This document shows positions 29,738-39,895 of a stretch of 64,000 nt of DNA, one piece after another (the first letter of the stretch is position 1; every line of letters begins with the position of its first letter). The notes beneath the pieces are model-generated. The model worked only from the letters and a program-made list of their open reading frames with translations, made no database searches and had not been told where the DNA came from. This DNA is from Athripsodes cinereus (Eukaryota > Arthropoda > Insecta > Trichoptera > Leptoceridae): assembly GCA_947579605.1 (NCBI GenBank), contig OX388325.1, positions 14,813,572 through 14,877,571 of the forward strand, in the 5' to 3' direction. Position numbers and translations under genes: made by a program.

Positions 29738-30058
29738 TACGCTGACTAGACTCAGATGCGGAGTCGGTTGCACAGCGTACCACTTACACCGATGGGGACT
29801 TATCGATTCCCCGACATGTGCATGTGGAGAAATCTAAACAACGGAACAAATAACTGACCACTAGCCTATGTATATTCTCTTGAGATATCCAGGTGGAGGT
29901 GGGTCTCTCATCAATGTCCTATATTATCATCATTGGAGGTATACAAGGCCTCCATTCTGTAACAGACGACGCAAAAACATGGCTTCGGACCCTCAAGATT
30001 CAAGATTCAAGGCCATAAAAAGAAGAAGACTCCACTTGCAGGATATAATAGCGTGATG
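29738..30058 (+). pseudogene. Jockey-type LINE ORF2 C-terminus and 3' part
   Basis: The frame reads LTRLRCGVGCTAYHLHRWGL, IDSPTCACGEI, stop, TTEQITDH. This is the Jockey C-terminal pattern (LxRLRxGxGxxxxxLxxWGxxxSPxCxCGxxQTxxHIxxxC) with two stop codons. The following 29895-30010 is shared with 9630-9745, which suggests it is this family's 3' region. Confidence 0.7.
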
Positions 30059-30518
30059 ATATAGATAGTGAAAAGTATAAAAAATTCATCAAATCATAAT
30101 TTCACATTTTTTTAATCTAGTCTCGGACTCTCAGACCACATTTGAATAGAATAAGCCATACATAATAATGTTCAAGCTTCGGTCTCTCAGACGACTGAAT
30201 AAAAAAAAGCATTTTATGTTTTTAGGTTAAATGTTTAATGAAAATGGTTTCTGTTAAGGACAGGACAGGTAAAATTTAACAAAAACAAATTGAAAATAAT
30301 AATAATGATAATATAGCAATAAAAAATATTAACTAAGAGAAAATGGTATGGCTTACTTAAGATACATTACCGTTAGAAGCTTTCAAGACAGTGGATAGTA
30401 ATAATATGGTCGCAATGAATCCTTGTTATTCGTCTTAAATTAAGTTCAAAGGATCTGAAGAGAAGAAGACCTATTCTTCGCCGGGTTAGCCGAAAAACAG
30501 CGCGATCTAGTGATTAAC
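30059..30518. other. Nothing recognised
   Basis: A repeated tctcagac text at 30136 and 30186 in a short direct repeat; no gene. Confidence 0.3.
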
Positions 30519-30528
30519 TTACCCTCTG

Positions 30529-31032
30529 TGGAATTCTCAAGAAATAATTTTTCGAGAAATTTACCGAGAAATTTCGGAGAATTTTTTTTATTTTTTATTT
30601 AAGAGTATAATAATAATAAATACTTTATTCAATCAATCAATAACAATGTACAAATGTTGAGACAATTTATCATTAATATGGCTACAATTAATTATGAATA
30701 CAAAAAAATGTTAGGTACCTACATAGAAAAAAGTGCTAATAACTGATGAAAAATCTTGATGTTTGACACCCCACATGCCCATATTTAAGTTTAAAAAAAA
30801 TTGCAGGTACATACATGGAAAAAAGTGTTAATAACCTTCTGATTTGGGTCTTAATCAGACCCACAATTTTTTGGATCAATCAGGTTGGCTGCGAAGTGTA
30901 CTGGGCGAAAGGTTATAATACCGCTAAGAAAAATTATGGAGAGAAATTTCTCTTTCATCAGAGGAGAAATTCTCGGAGAAATTTCTCGTTCTCGAGAAAT
31001 TTCTTTGAAGAATTTTCTCTTCTCACATCACT
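30529..31032. mobile_element. hAT-like MITE (gagaaatttctc family), copy 1
   Basis: Flanked by an 8-bp duplication accctctg (30521-30528, 31033-31040). The body matches 62309-62718 (ggctacaattaattatg, gatcaatcaggttggctgcg, gtgtactgggcgaaaggt). Several gagaaatttctc palindromes lie near both ends. Relative to the second copy it has a duplicated internal segment of about 100 bp and seems to lack the first few bases of the left end. No frame. Confidence 0.8.
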
Positions 31033-31320
31033 ACCCTCTGTGCATTGAATTGTATAAATAATAATTTTATGACACTTTGTAATGGTTGATGTCATAACTA
31101 ATGTACAGCAAAGAACAAAATAAAATTATAAAATTTCAATTGGCCAAGTCAATGTTTATATTATTTTTTGTGTCAATTTTGTTAACCTTCTGTTTGTGTC
31201 TCTGATAAATAATAAATAAAGATATTAATTTGTCGCCTAGAAGTTCTTCATCATCTAGATTTTTGGCTTAATACATGAAGAAGGTGATATTCTTTCAGTA
31301 CCACAAACAAAAAATTCTAC

Positions 31321-31453
31321 TACTACTATACCATCACGGCATATCCCAAAAGTGGGGTAGCCAGCAGATCAGCTGCATCTAAGAAACATGCAAACTGTCC
31401 TCTTCGTGCCAATATAAAATCAAGACATTCAGGGTGGGTGGCAAGCCTCATCA
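31321..31453 (-). mobile_element. SINE-Z insertion with 12-bp TSD
   Basis: Tail (cta)n at 31321; body to gcaagcctcatc. aaaaaattctac flanks it exactly at 31309-31320 and 31454-31465. 5'-truncated, recent. Confidence 0.85.
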
Positions 31454-31577
31454 AAAAAATTCTACAATATTAATAATTTCTATTAATAATTTGTATTGAG
31501 TTTTCGCAAGACGCTATACTGCTTCCAAGCTTTAACGTGACACATCTTGGAAAAATAGAATTTTCTGTTTTTTTTAA

Positions 31578-31692
31578 TATAATAAAAAATATTGGCACGA
31601 AGAGGACAGTTTGCATGTTTCTTACATGCAGCTGATCTGCTGGCTACCCCACTTGTGGGATATGCCGTGATGGAATAGTAGTAGTAGTAGTA
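31578..31692 (+). mobile_element. SINE-Z 3' half with (tag)n tail
   Basis: tggcacgaagaggacagttt through gatatgccgtgatggaatag and five tag repeats. It sits at the left edge of TIR-Y. Confidence 0.8.
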
Positions 31693-31704
31693 AAAATAAA
31701 ATAA

Positions 31705-32460
31705 AACACTGTAAACTTTCACTTAATTGTTGTACTGAATTAGAAGCTTTTCGCACATACATCCATCCTCAGTAACAATCTTACAATTAAAATAAGATGT
31801 ATTCCCGAGCACATAAGGTTGTTTGGTGGGTGGAGATGCTTCAGCCGGGGGCTAAAGGAGTGTTTGCTTGACAGGGGTAGAGAGGAAGCAAAGAAGAGGC
31901 TATTTCTACATGTTGTGTAATTTCGTTGTGCGATTTCAGGGTGGATTGGTTGTTACGGTACTTTCTTGATGTTTTGTAGCGGCTTGCTTCGATACAGGCA
32001 CTCGCCTAGTGAGGTTGCTGCGGGTTATGACTACATAGTCCTGATTAACTTGGTTGTTCCGGCGCGCACGCGCAGTCACATTGTATGTTTTGGCTGCCTT
32101 TTATGCATGTTGGATTGGTGTTTTGTTGTTTTTTTGTATAACTTTTGTAATAAGTGACAAACTTGTGGGCTTGGTATTATATAGCAAAGGGTTAGATCAT
32201 AAGTGCGGGTTGAGTAGGATGATGCATTGTCTTTGCTTTGTGATTGTGTGTATTGTTTCTGTCCATATGTATTTTCAAATGTTTTGTAATAATGATGATA
32301 TAAATAAATAAATATAAATTAGTTGTAAGATTATTACTGAAGACGTATGTCCGAAAAGCTTCTAATTCAGTGAAAGTTTACACAGTTTTATTTTTTATTA
32401 CCTAAATTAAAATGAACTTTCATAGTGTTTCCTCTTCGAAAATCAAAAAGTTTATTTCGA
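31705..32460. mobile_element. TIR-Y element, both arms
   Basis: Left arm 31705-31795 (actgtaaactttcactta, gaattagaagcttttcg, catcctcagtaacaatctta) and its complement at 32318-32400 (ttactgaagacgtatgtcc, agaagctt-complement, gtgaaagtttacacagt). Outside the right arm the text runs on to gtgtttcctcttcgaaaat, matching 17288. The interior is a LINE-like insert (next entry). Confidence 0.65.
31800..32317 (+). mobile_element. LINE-like insert inside TIR-Y
   Basis: Starts with a frame CFSRGLKECLLDRGREEAKK, RLFLHVV, stop, followed by about 400 bp of G+T-rich trailer and an aataaataaata tail. The RGxxEAKKRLF end and tail resemble a LINE 3' end, but no diagnostic motif is left. Confidence 0.45.
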
Positions 32461-32904
32461 GTTGTTGATTTATGGAACAAAAGAATTTATGTGTGCGGAG
32501 ATGCTATTTGACAATATTTGAAATTCATTTCGTTTTTTATGTCAAATTGTAGTATCTTTTCCAAAATTGGAAAACACGATGATTGATAAAAAAATCTAAT
32601 AAAAAAAAAACGGACGAGGACGGATAAGCGTATATTGAAAATGTAGAGAGTGAAACATACAGAGGTTTGACTGTGTCTTGCTTAATAAAGATTTACAAAA
32701 TTGATTGAATTCATTATTAATAAAATTAAACTTTATTTAGATTTTGTCTAAATAACTTTATTACAACCGAATAAATTTAATTATATTGGTTAAAACGAAC
32801 ATGATTCATGTTCCATAAGGCACTAAATCTGAAATTTTGTAAATTTCAAAGTTAAGTACATATACGATAGATTATAATATAAATGGTAATAAAACTCATC
32901 GCTG
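32461..32904. other. Nothing recognised
   Basis: A+T rich. Confidence 0.35.
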
Positions 32905-33014
32905 TATTTAAGATATAAAATGTCTTTATTTATGCAACACCTGTTTTTACAGGACCCTCGAAAACTTACGGAAAAGAGTGGAAGACAATTTTTTTGCCGG
33001 GTACTCCACAGATT
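32905..33014 (-). mobile_element. SINE-Z 5' half
   Basis: ctcatcgctgtatttaagat, tttttacaggaccctcgaaa and tttgccgggtactcca. Tail half missing. Confidence 0.65.
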
Positions 33015-33171
33015 TTTTTACTAATGTTAAATAAAAACTTTTCAATTTGAATAAATGATTTTCAATCCATGAGCTAAAACGACAAAATCTCCGTTTTAAA
33101 AATGGAGTAAGTAGATTCTTACGTGGAAAGATATTTTATGAAAAACAAAATCACGTAGCTTCCTTATGAAA

Positions 33172-33305
33172 AACTTCATGTTTGACACCACACATGCACA
33201 TATAAAAAAATGCAGGTCCGTAGTGATAAAAACCTCTCGCCAATGTGACAACTTGACGTTTGACATCCTAAATGTCCATTTTTAAATTGAAAAAAGCTGG
33301 TAAAT
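33172..33305. repeat. Internal repeat related to hAT-like MITE insert
   Basis: cttcatgtttgacaccacac and gacgtttgacatcctaaatg are two tandem diverged copies of the extra segment at 30765-30810. Confidence 0.5.
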
Positions 33306-33314
33306 ATCAGTGAT

Positions 33315-33390
33315 GAAGTTTGCCACCTATCAGAGAGGATAGCTTGGCTACCTCACTTGTGGGATATGCCGTGATGGTATAGTAATTAAT
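33315..33390 (+). mobile_element. SINE-Z 3' end
   Basis: agcttggctacctcacttgt, gggatatgccgtgatggtat, agtaat. Confidence 0.6.
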
Positions 33391-33780
33391 GGTAGTAGTG
33401 GTTTATCAAATTGCTAAGATTTTTATTACGCTATCCAGCAATGGCATATCCAGAAGAAATAGAAAAAATATTGGCATTTATATTCCAGCTTCATTTTCAA
33501 CAAAACTTAATTTATAAGTCAAATTTTAAGCGACTCGAGTTGAAATTAAAAGTAAATAGAATTGGGACAATGAATTGTAATAATTCATAGTGGTAAAATT
33601 TACCATATATTATATTTAATATATATTATAATATATAAAATACGTTGAAATGAAAATTATGTATGACTGAAAAATGTACGTTTTTTTTTTGACAAAGAGG
33701 AACACAAAATCGTGTAGATACAGACTTTTAATTATCTTTGAGATGTAAATATGGAAGATTCTCTCCCAGACTTGAATACC
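33391..33780. other. Nothing recognised
   Basis: Very A+T rich around 33600-33660. Confidence 0.35.
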
Positions 33781-33784
33781 TCAA

Positions 33785-33990
33785 AAGTCGTGGTATTCCA
33801 ACTTCTGTGTGGTTGGTCCAATGCTGTGGAATGATTTGCGAACTCTGAAGAGTGTGGAGGTGTTCAAGGCAGGGTTAAAGAGTTTATTGTTCAGGAGATG
33901 GTATGATTCTTGAATGGGCCCCAGTGGTGGTTTTTCCACAAAACGGCGCATCTTTAAAAAATGTCCACTAACGGTACATTTCCTCATGGT
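33785..33990 (+). pseudogene. L2-like LINE C-terminus
   Basis: The plus frame reads FCVVGPMLWNDLRTLKSVEV, FKAGLKSLLFRRWYDS, stop. GPMLWNxL and FKxxLKSLLF are the L2 end. The 3' UTR (gtttttccacaaaacggcgc) matches 52780 and 22076. The final gcgctatataaat tail is absent. Confidence 0.75.
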
Positions 33991-34450
33991 GTACTACGAA
34001 TCGTTAAAGATATCAACTTCAACACAGTAACTATTCCCTCTTACATGGAGTCGATTCATTGCTGAGTAATAACTATTGTTGGCAACGCGATAATATAACT
34101 CTAAAATTGTATTATAATTGTATTGTAAAATTGTCTCAATAATATTGTAACGTAGAATATTTAAAGCGCCAACTTTGTGGCATAGTTGTTGTATTAATAA
34201 ATAGTGCTTTGGAGGACGAACGATAGATGGTGATAGTGTAAAATAGAAACTTACGTATGAATGCTGATTAAAATTCTTTATATTCTTGATTAAATGTTCG
34301 TCTCTTCAGAATCCTGTGGCCCTTGTGGCCATAGCATAGGGAGGTATCCTCGCTTAGACGAGAATACTGGACTGATAGGGTCTCCTCCAACAAGGTTTCC
34401 TTCCCATTCCCCTTTCCTCCTTAGTTAGCAAACCTTCCTCTCTTCCCTAG

Positions 34451-34660
34451 TCTTCTTCTACCGCGCGTTGTATTGTGGGGTTATTCCTCCGTACAGCCAG
34501 TGTGTTGAAGACGTACCCCTCACCTACCTTTCCTGCCTTCTTCTACCGCGCGTTGTATTGTGGGGTGATTCCTCCGTACAGCCAGTGTGTTGAAGGCATA
34601 ATTCCAATCCATAGTCGATAGCGCTATATAGCGGGGTTGTTCCTCCGTATAGCAATATCG
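34451..34660 (+). repeat. 85-bp tandem repeat
   Basis: cttcttctaccgcgcgttgt, attgtggggttattcctccg, tacagccagtgtgttgaag occurs at 34452 and again 85 bp later with one or two changes; a third, degraded unit (gcggggttgttcctccgtat) is at 34631. Confidence 0.85.
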
Positions 34661-34662
34661 TA

Positions 34663-35025
34663 TCCTTTAGTTTCTGAACCTCTTTAGCTGGCGCGCTCGG
34701 GATTATGGCCCTTGTGTGTGCAGTCTACTGAGGTGAAGTTGCTGTACCTAGACTTCCTACCTTTTAGCTTCTGAATCTCCTTAGCTGGCATACTCGGGAT
34801 TATGGCCCTTGTGTGTGAAGTCTACTGAGGTGAAGTTGCTGTACCTAGACTTCCTACCTTTTAGGTTCTGAACCTCCTTAGCTGGCATACTCGGGATTAT
34901 GGCCCTTGTGTGTACAGTCTACTGAGGCGAAGTTGCTGTGCCAAGTCTCCCTACCTTAGCTTTCAGTCTCCTTACCTGGCGTTCTTGGGACGTACAGTGT
35001 ACTGAGGCGGAGTTACTGTATTGAG
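34663..35025 (+). repeat. 97-bp tandem repeat, about 3.7 units
   Basis: Units start ttctgaacctctttagctgg at 34672, 34769 and 34866, each with actcgggattatggccctt, gtctactgaggtgaagttgc and gacttcctacctttta. A fourth unit from about 34962 is truncated and diverged. Period 97 is measured between identical ctgaa points. Confidence 0.9.
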
Positions 35026-35448
35026 GCACCACCCCTTCCTTTCCGTGTTCCTTCACCTCTCACCCAGAGACCCTGCAGTAGGCATGTTGTTCGTCTTTCA
35101 AAGCCTCAAACTTTGAAAGTGGTTTTATTTTTTGGCCCTCCCTCCATATACCCATGCAGTCTCGTGCTGTTAAAGAGTAAAGGAGCTTGTGGCTACCCCT
35201 TTCGGCGGACGACACGTCAAGTGGACGTGTTCCTTAAGTCCGGAGTACTTCACCCCGCCTTGAATCCCTAGTGTTTGAAGCTCTGCACTAGGGGGCGGGT
35301 GGCTTACTCCAAAGGCTACGGTCCGCTGGAATTGGTTGCTGCTCTTGGAAGGCGCAGGTCGAGATTGGGCTGCAACGAAAGTTCCGGCCGCATCCTTCCC
35401 GACTAAGGGCGTCGCCTTCAACTATAGTTGGATGATGATACCGTAGCA

Positions 35449-35672
35449 TAGTGAGCCAGCCAAGTTTGCAGAGGTAACGCTCTTGTCTTTGAGTTCAAGG
35501 TCCCGAATTCGATTCCCGGTCAGGGCAAAATAAAAATGACCTTTAACAAATATATGTTAAGTGCATAGCATATTAATGCATTAATTATAGCATATTATTA
35601 GCCCACAATACAAGATTCATATTTTACTTTGAAACTATTTCGATCTTTGCGAATTGTCAATACGTAAATTTT
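35449..35672 (+). mobile_element. SINE-B
   Basis: gcagaggtaacgctcttgtc (A-box side), cgaattcgattcccggtcag (B box), then ggcaaaataaaaatgacctt, acaatacaagattcatattt and cgaattgtcaatacgtaaat. Directly after the G+C-richer block. Confidence 0.8.
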
Positions 35673-36305
35673 ATAAGCAATTTTACGAGATAAAATCGGA
35701 AACTTATACACTCTATACAATGTTACATCTTTTATTTTAGGCTATTTTTAGTATTATGTAATGTAACATACATTTATTTGATAGTACAGCTATAATGAAT
35801 TCATAAATAGAAATAATAATTTTCAAATCACGTGAAATTAATCATATCCAATCAAGATAGGAAGAAAAGAATGGGACTGAAAATGTGAGCAGAGTGGAAA
35901 AGAATCAAATACTTAAATTTTCACAACGAATACAAAATTACTGGGTAATTTTATGAGACTAGTAAATTTAAAACTTTTCAACTCTAATGGTAATAGCGAA
36001 AGTAAAATAATTATATTTGAAATAATAAAATACTGGAATATAAATTCTGAACGCGAGCCAAGCACAACTCGGGCATCGGCCGGCACAAAGTGGCGCCCAA
36101 CGCTGCGTCAAAGTTTAAAATTTGTTTAAAGTAGTAGTTGATAACTCTCCCCCGTCACTTTATTAACAGTTATAGTAATTTATTCATAAACTAAGTTAAC
36201 ATTTAGTTGAGTGGAATTATTTTTAAAAATTAGTCTCATTGACTTATTAGGTATAGACTAGTAGTGATATTCTCAAAAAACATGTTCCAAAAATGATTAT
36301 ATTAT
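35673..36305. other. Nothing recognised
   Basis: A+T rich with a short G+C-rich patch (gggcatcggccggcacaaag) at 36070. Confidence 0.3.
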
Positions 36306-36306
36306 A

Positions 36307-36587
36307 TCTAATACATATACAAAATTCTCGTGTCACGGTGTTTGTTATCATACTCCTCTGAAACGGCTGGACCGATTTTGATGAAATTTTGTATGCTTAT
36401 CGGGTAGGTCTGAGAATCAGCCAACATTTATTTTTCATACCCCTAAAAGTTAAGGGTGGTCCACCACGATTTTTTATTTTAGTTTTTGGAGAATTATTTT
36501 ATTTTTATTCTTTTATGGTGAGGCATTAAAAAATACATACAGCCCTAAATTTTCAGCCCTAAACTGTATATTGTGGCATAGTAATAA
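36307..36587. mobile_element. Helitron, 3'-truncated copy
   Basis: Starts tctaatacatatacaaaatt after an A and then tctcgtgtcacggtgtttgt, cggctggaccgattttgatg, gggtaggtctgag, as in the complete copy 47954-48288. The CTAG terminus is missing; the match ends near ggcatagtaa. Confidence 0.8.
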
Positions 36588-36754
36588 AATAAATAATTTA
36601 GTAATAATAAAAATAATAATCTTTAATAAATAATTTACAAAAATTAGATTTACCGGTTAATTGGTACATTAAAATTCAAAAATCTATTATAATAAACACT
36701 TGTAATATTGTAAAAAAAGTTTTTGAACACAGATATTTCAGGCACAATGCTGGT

Positions 36755-36915
36755 ATTTTGAACTCGCGTTCTGAGCCTAATCCTTTGATATCCTGTATAT
36801 CTGGATAGGTGAATTTTTCCCGGCATTAGACTGTTAAGTTTTTGTGTGACCATGACTGATCATATGGAGACTTATCTGGTTGTATAATGCTGAGAAGTGT
36901 GGATGGCAATTTGCA
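36755..36915 (-). repeat. Dispersed repeat shared with 58.4 kb
   Basis: Complement of 58430-58590, nearly identical by eye (atggcaatt, gctgagaagtgtggatgg, gactgatcatatggagac, gtttttgtgtgacc, cgttctgagcctaatccttt). Unclassified; its high identity suggests recent spread. Confidence 0.75.
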
Positions 36916-37181
36916 CGTCATCGCTGATCTGAAAATTTTAAATTATTTTAAGTAATGTTTAACGAAATCCCAAATTTTACAGGAACAATAAATCTGACAG
37001 ATAATCAGGTAGGCATATTGTGCTATTGTTCCTTTTATAAAATTAACCTTAGTATTGTATATTGTTCTTTGCAGAGTAGCCATTAATTTGAAATTCATCC
37101 CATAACCCACAAATGGAAGCTTTTAGGTTTAACAGGTACCATATTAATTTACCAGATTCAAAGCCCAGCGTCTTTTGGAAC

Positions 37182-37565
37182 TTAATTTAATTTAAATAGG
37201 TGGTATAATATAGTTATGCTGCTGTTTTTCGGGGACATGATTTTGGTTTTACCTATATTCATTACAAGACCAATTTGGGATGATGCTAGTTGTAGCTCTT
37301 CAATCATTTCCTTCAATTCATTCATATCCTCGCTAATAACAACTATGTCATCAGCAAAACGAAGGTGACTCAGATATTTTCTATTTATTTTGATGCCTTT
37401 TTGCTCCCAATTTATTCTTTTAAATTCATTTTCCAAGGCCAGAGTAAACAACTTTGGTGAGATCGTGTCGCCTTGTCGAACACCTTTTTCTATTTTAATC
37501 TTGTTTGTTTTGAGCTCATCATCCGGTTTAACATCCATTGTAGCATTTTCATAAATGTATTTCAA
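37182..37565 (-). pseudogene. RTE-clade reverse transcriptase core fragment
   Basis: The minus-strand frame reads KIEKGVRQGDTISPKLFTLA, LENEFKRINWEQKGIKINRK, YLSHLRFADDIVVISEDMNE, then LEELQL-like text and MNIGKTKIM. GVRQGDxISPKLF is RT motif 4-5, FADDIV holds the catalytic Asp pair, and GKTKIM is the next conserved block. Residues 1-110 of the fragment span the palm; fingers and thumb are missing. It reads opposite to the C-terminal part that follows at 37577. Confidence 0.85.
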
Positions 37566-37576
37566 TAGTTTTGTTT

Positions 37577-37830
37577 ATCTTGGCAATGGGCTGGTCATGT
37601 GGTAAGACGAGAGGATGGCAGATGGACTTCCAGAATTCTTGTATGGAGACCATGGGAGGATAAAAGAAGCCTAGGAAAAAGATGGGTTGATGACATTGTC
37701 CAGATGATGGGGAAACAGTGGTATCGTGTTGCTCGAGATAGGAAAATGTGGAAAAGTTTTGAAGAGGCCTATATCCAGCAGTGGAGAGAAGAAGGCTAGC
37801 AGTAAGTAGTAAGTAAGTATAATATAATCT
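37577..37830 (+). mobile_element. RTE-clade LINE C-terminus and 3' tail
   Basis: The plus frame reads QWAGHVVRREDGRWTSRILV, WRPWEDKRSLGKRWVDDIVQ, RVARDRKMWKSFEEAYIQQW, then REEG and stop at 37797-37799. The order WAGH-RR-DGRW, RWxDDI, ARDRxxWxxxEEAYxQQW is the RTE end. A short agtaagtagtaagtaagtat tail follows. With the inverted RT piece directly upstream, it forms one 5'-inverted insertion. Confidence 0.85.
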
Positions 37831-37874
37831 TCATGAATTCATTCGTATCACTATTACTACTTTCATCTCATCAC

Positions 37875-38020
37875 TACATATCCCACAAGTGGGGTAGTCA
37901 GCAAACTGCAAACCGTTCGCAAAAAACATGCAATATTTTTATCTCCGTGCCAATTAAAAATGACATTCAGGAAGGGTGACAGACCTCATTACCGAATTTA
38001 AAATGTAAAATGCCTTTATT
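37875..38020 (-). mobile_element. SINE-Z, rearranged
   Basis: tctcatcactacatatccca, caagtggggtagtcagcaaa, tctccgtgccaatt, acattcaggaagggtgacag and tttaaaatgtaaaatgcctt. Confidence 0.65.
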
Positions 38021-38189
38021 TTCTCGATCATTTTTTTCTTTATTTTATTCATTCTTTACTGTACATTGATTACAAGAAATTACATAAAAGGTATACACTC
38101 GAATTAAATACAATCAATATACAGAGGGCAAGTTTATCGCAAAGGCGCGATCTCTTCCAACTAACCCAACTTTTTTTCGATTCATTCAT

Positions 38190-38505
38190 ACCATTGCGGA
38201 TTTTTTCACAATTGACGAAGTCAGCAAACTAAGTGAATGTGAAAAATCATGTGAGTCGTCATCTACATGCCAATAAGAGTTAGCGATATTCAGGGATAAG
38301 CATGAAACAGCCCGGAGATATATTGCTACCACACTGTCACTGCATATAGCGCATATACCTGTGAAAAAACTACATGTTATAAACATGAAGATTGTCCTCT
38401 CCGTGACAATAATAAAATAAAGCTTGCAGCATGGGTGGCAAGCCTCATCAATGAATTTTAGATGTCAAAAGTCTTACACGTGACTTTATGCGAACACCTA
38501 ACCAC
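38190..38505 (-). mobile_element. Two decayed SINE-Z pieces
   Basis: 38190-38300 has ttcataccattgcgga and catctacatgccaataagag; 38385-38505 has tgtcctctccgtgacaataa, catgggtggcaagcctcatc and gcgaacacct. Confidence 0.5.
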
Positions 38506-38740
38506 TAGAAAAATTTCATTCTATCGTTTGCATTTAATGTTTCTCGATAGGTGGACCTCATACCGTGATAGATAGAATGGCGAAAGTGAACACTTAAGCC
38601 AATTCGTAAGATTAGATAGATAATGCGCATATTGCTCTTTTTTTATTTATTATTAACTGCTCTGTCATATTCACGAACTTCTTTGTTTTTAAAATTTGTA
38701 TTCCAATATTTTGCTGTGACGTTATCGAACCTGTATCTGG
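38506..38740. other. Nothing recognised
   Basis: No element named. Confidence 0.3.
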
Positions 38741-38744
38741 GGGG

Positions 38745-38815
38745 TAAGACCCCCTAGACAAACCTACTTGATACAAACGAATTTTCGACTATAACCGCAA
38801 CAATAATGCATAAAT
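38745..38815 (-). repeat. Dispersed repeat, empty site for LINE-S
   Basis: ccccctagacaaacctactt, gatacaaacgaattttcgac, tataaccgcaacaataatg is the uninterrupted complement of the sequence split by LINE-S at 13519-14027. Confidence 0.75.
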
Positions 38816-39455
38816 ACACGGTACATGTAGGTAGATTGTCGAAAAGTTCACCAGTAGTCGATCGCTAAGTGCGGTTTGTCTACGGCCCCAGCAGTTACAT
38901 TGTGTTTTGAGAGCTGTCAAATTACCGTGCTTTTACTTTTAATTTCTATATATGATTTTCCCCAAGTTGTGACAAATATATTATTAATCATCGATATTTA
39001 ATTAATCTAATTCAATCATTTCCATAACAACACCTCACCACTGCAACATTCCCATTATTGACAACAAATATACGAACGAACTTATTCAAATAAGAGAGTA
39101 GTCTTTCATTGTCTATGCCTACAATTATTAATGTAGTTATGAACATTGTTTTTCATTATTGTTTATGGTTATTATATTATATTCATTCTCCTCTCTTCTC
39201 GTTCTCTGCTTTAGTTTATTATTATTGTGTATTATTTAAAAGCTGTTTTGATGGATTTATTACATTAGGATGATTTAACCACTTAAACAGCAACCCTAAA
39301 TGTATTATTTCCATCAGGCAAGAAAATAATATTCGCAAATTTACAGAAATTTAAACCAATTTACAACAAATTTTGCCTACATTACTAAAATCTCGTTATA
39401 AGCAGCGTCCACACAGCTGGATGAAAACGTCAATCATCAATCTTCAATCATTCGA
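38816..39455. other. Nothing recognised
   Basis: A+T rich. Confidence 0.35.
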
Positions 39456-39461
39456 TGACAA

Positions 39462-39892
39462 GGGGCCACTTGCAGTCGTGGGGGATTTTAATAAAAATGA
39501 TCGAATTAAGTAAATTTGAGGTCGGAAAACACAAATATATCAGCTAAAAATTTTAAGTACCTATCTAAATTAGGGAGAATTTCCAAAAATAAAATCCAAA
39601 ATTTTTGACGTTTGGCAAAACACGTAAAATGGATTTTGACAGCTGATGACGTCACGGAGTCCCATGTGTGAATGAAATTATAATCTGTGGTGCGATAGTT
39701 ATTATGGTTTATCGGACTCCGTGACGTGACAATGCCGCCATATTGTTTTTGATCACTCCGAGAAAATTCAATTTTTAAAAGCTATAATATCTAAGAAAAT
39801 AGTGCAATAAAAATTTAAATAAATTGTGGTTGTGTTTCTTTCATACTAATTAACAATTTTGTGTAATAAAAAAAAATCCGCAAGTGGCCCAT
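39462..39892. mobile_element. TIR element with inner CRE-like palindrome
   Basis: Outer ends ggggccacttgcagtc and ccgcaagtggccca are inverted. Inside, tgacgtcacggagtccca (39650) and ggactccgtgacgtgaca (39715) form a second inverted pair, the first including the palindrome TGACGTCA. No transposase frame; superfamily uncertain, no clear TSD. Confidence 0.6.
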
Positions 39893-39895
39893 TCG

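Larger units (their letters stand above)
34300..35445 (+). repeat. G+C-richer unclassified block with tandem repeats
   Basis: Composition is clearly unlike the surroundings. It contains two tandem arrays (separate entries), then a unique part (35050-35440) ending ggcgtcgccttcaactatag and ttggatgatgata. Such an ending resembles RTE-type tails, and tandem arrays are known in LINE 5' UTRs, so a LINE UTR is possible. There is no coding motif. A minus-strand 83-codon frame (35170-35421) is not recognisable. Confidence 0.5.

Noticed and set aside
34663..35025. CRISPR or rDNA spacer array
   Set aside because: 97-bp units are head to tail without spacers and without rRNA sequence nearby.
35170..35421. 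83-codon minus-strand frame in the G+C-rich block
   Set aside because: G+C-rich sequence lengthens frames by chance; no domain seen.
35449..35530. Possible functional tRNA gene
   Set aside because: Head of SINE-B; repeated five times with the same downstream body.
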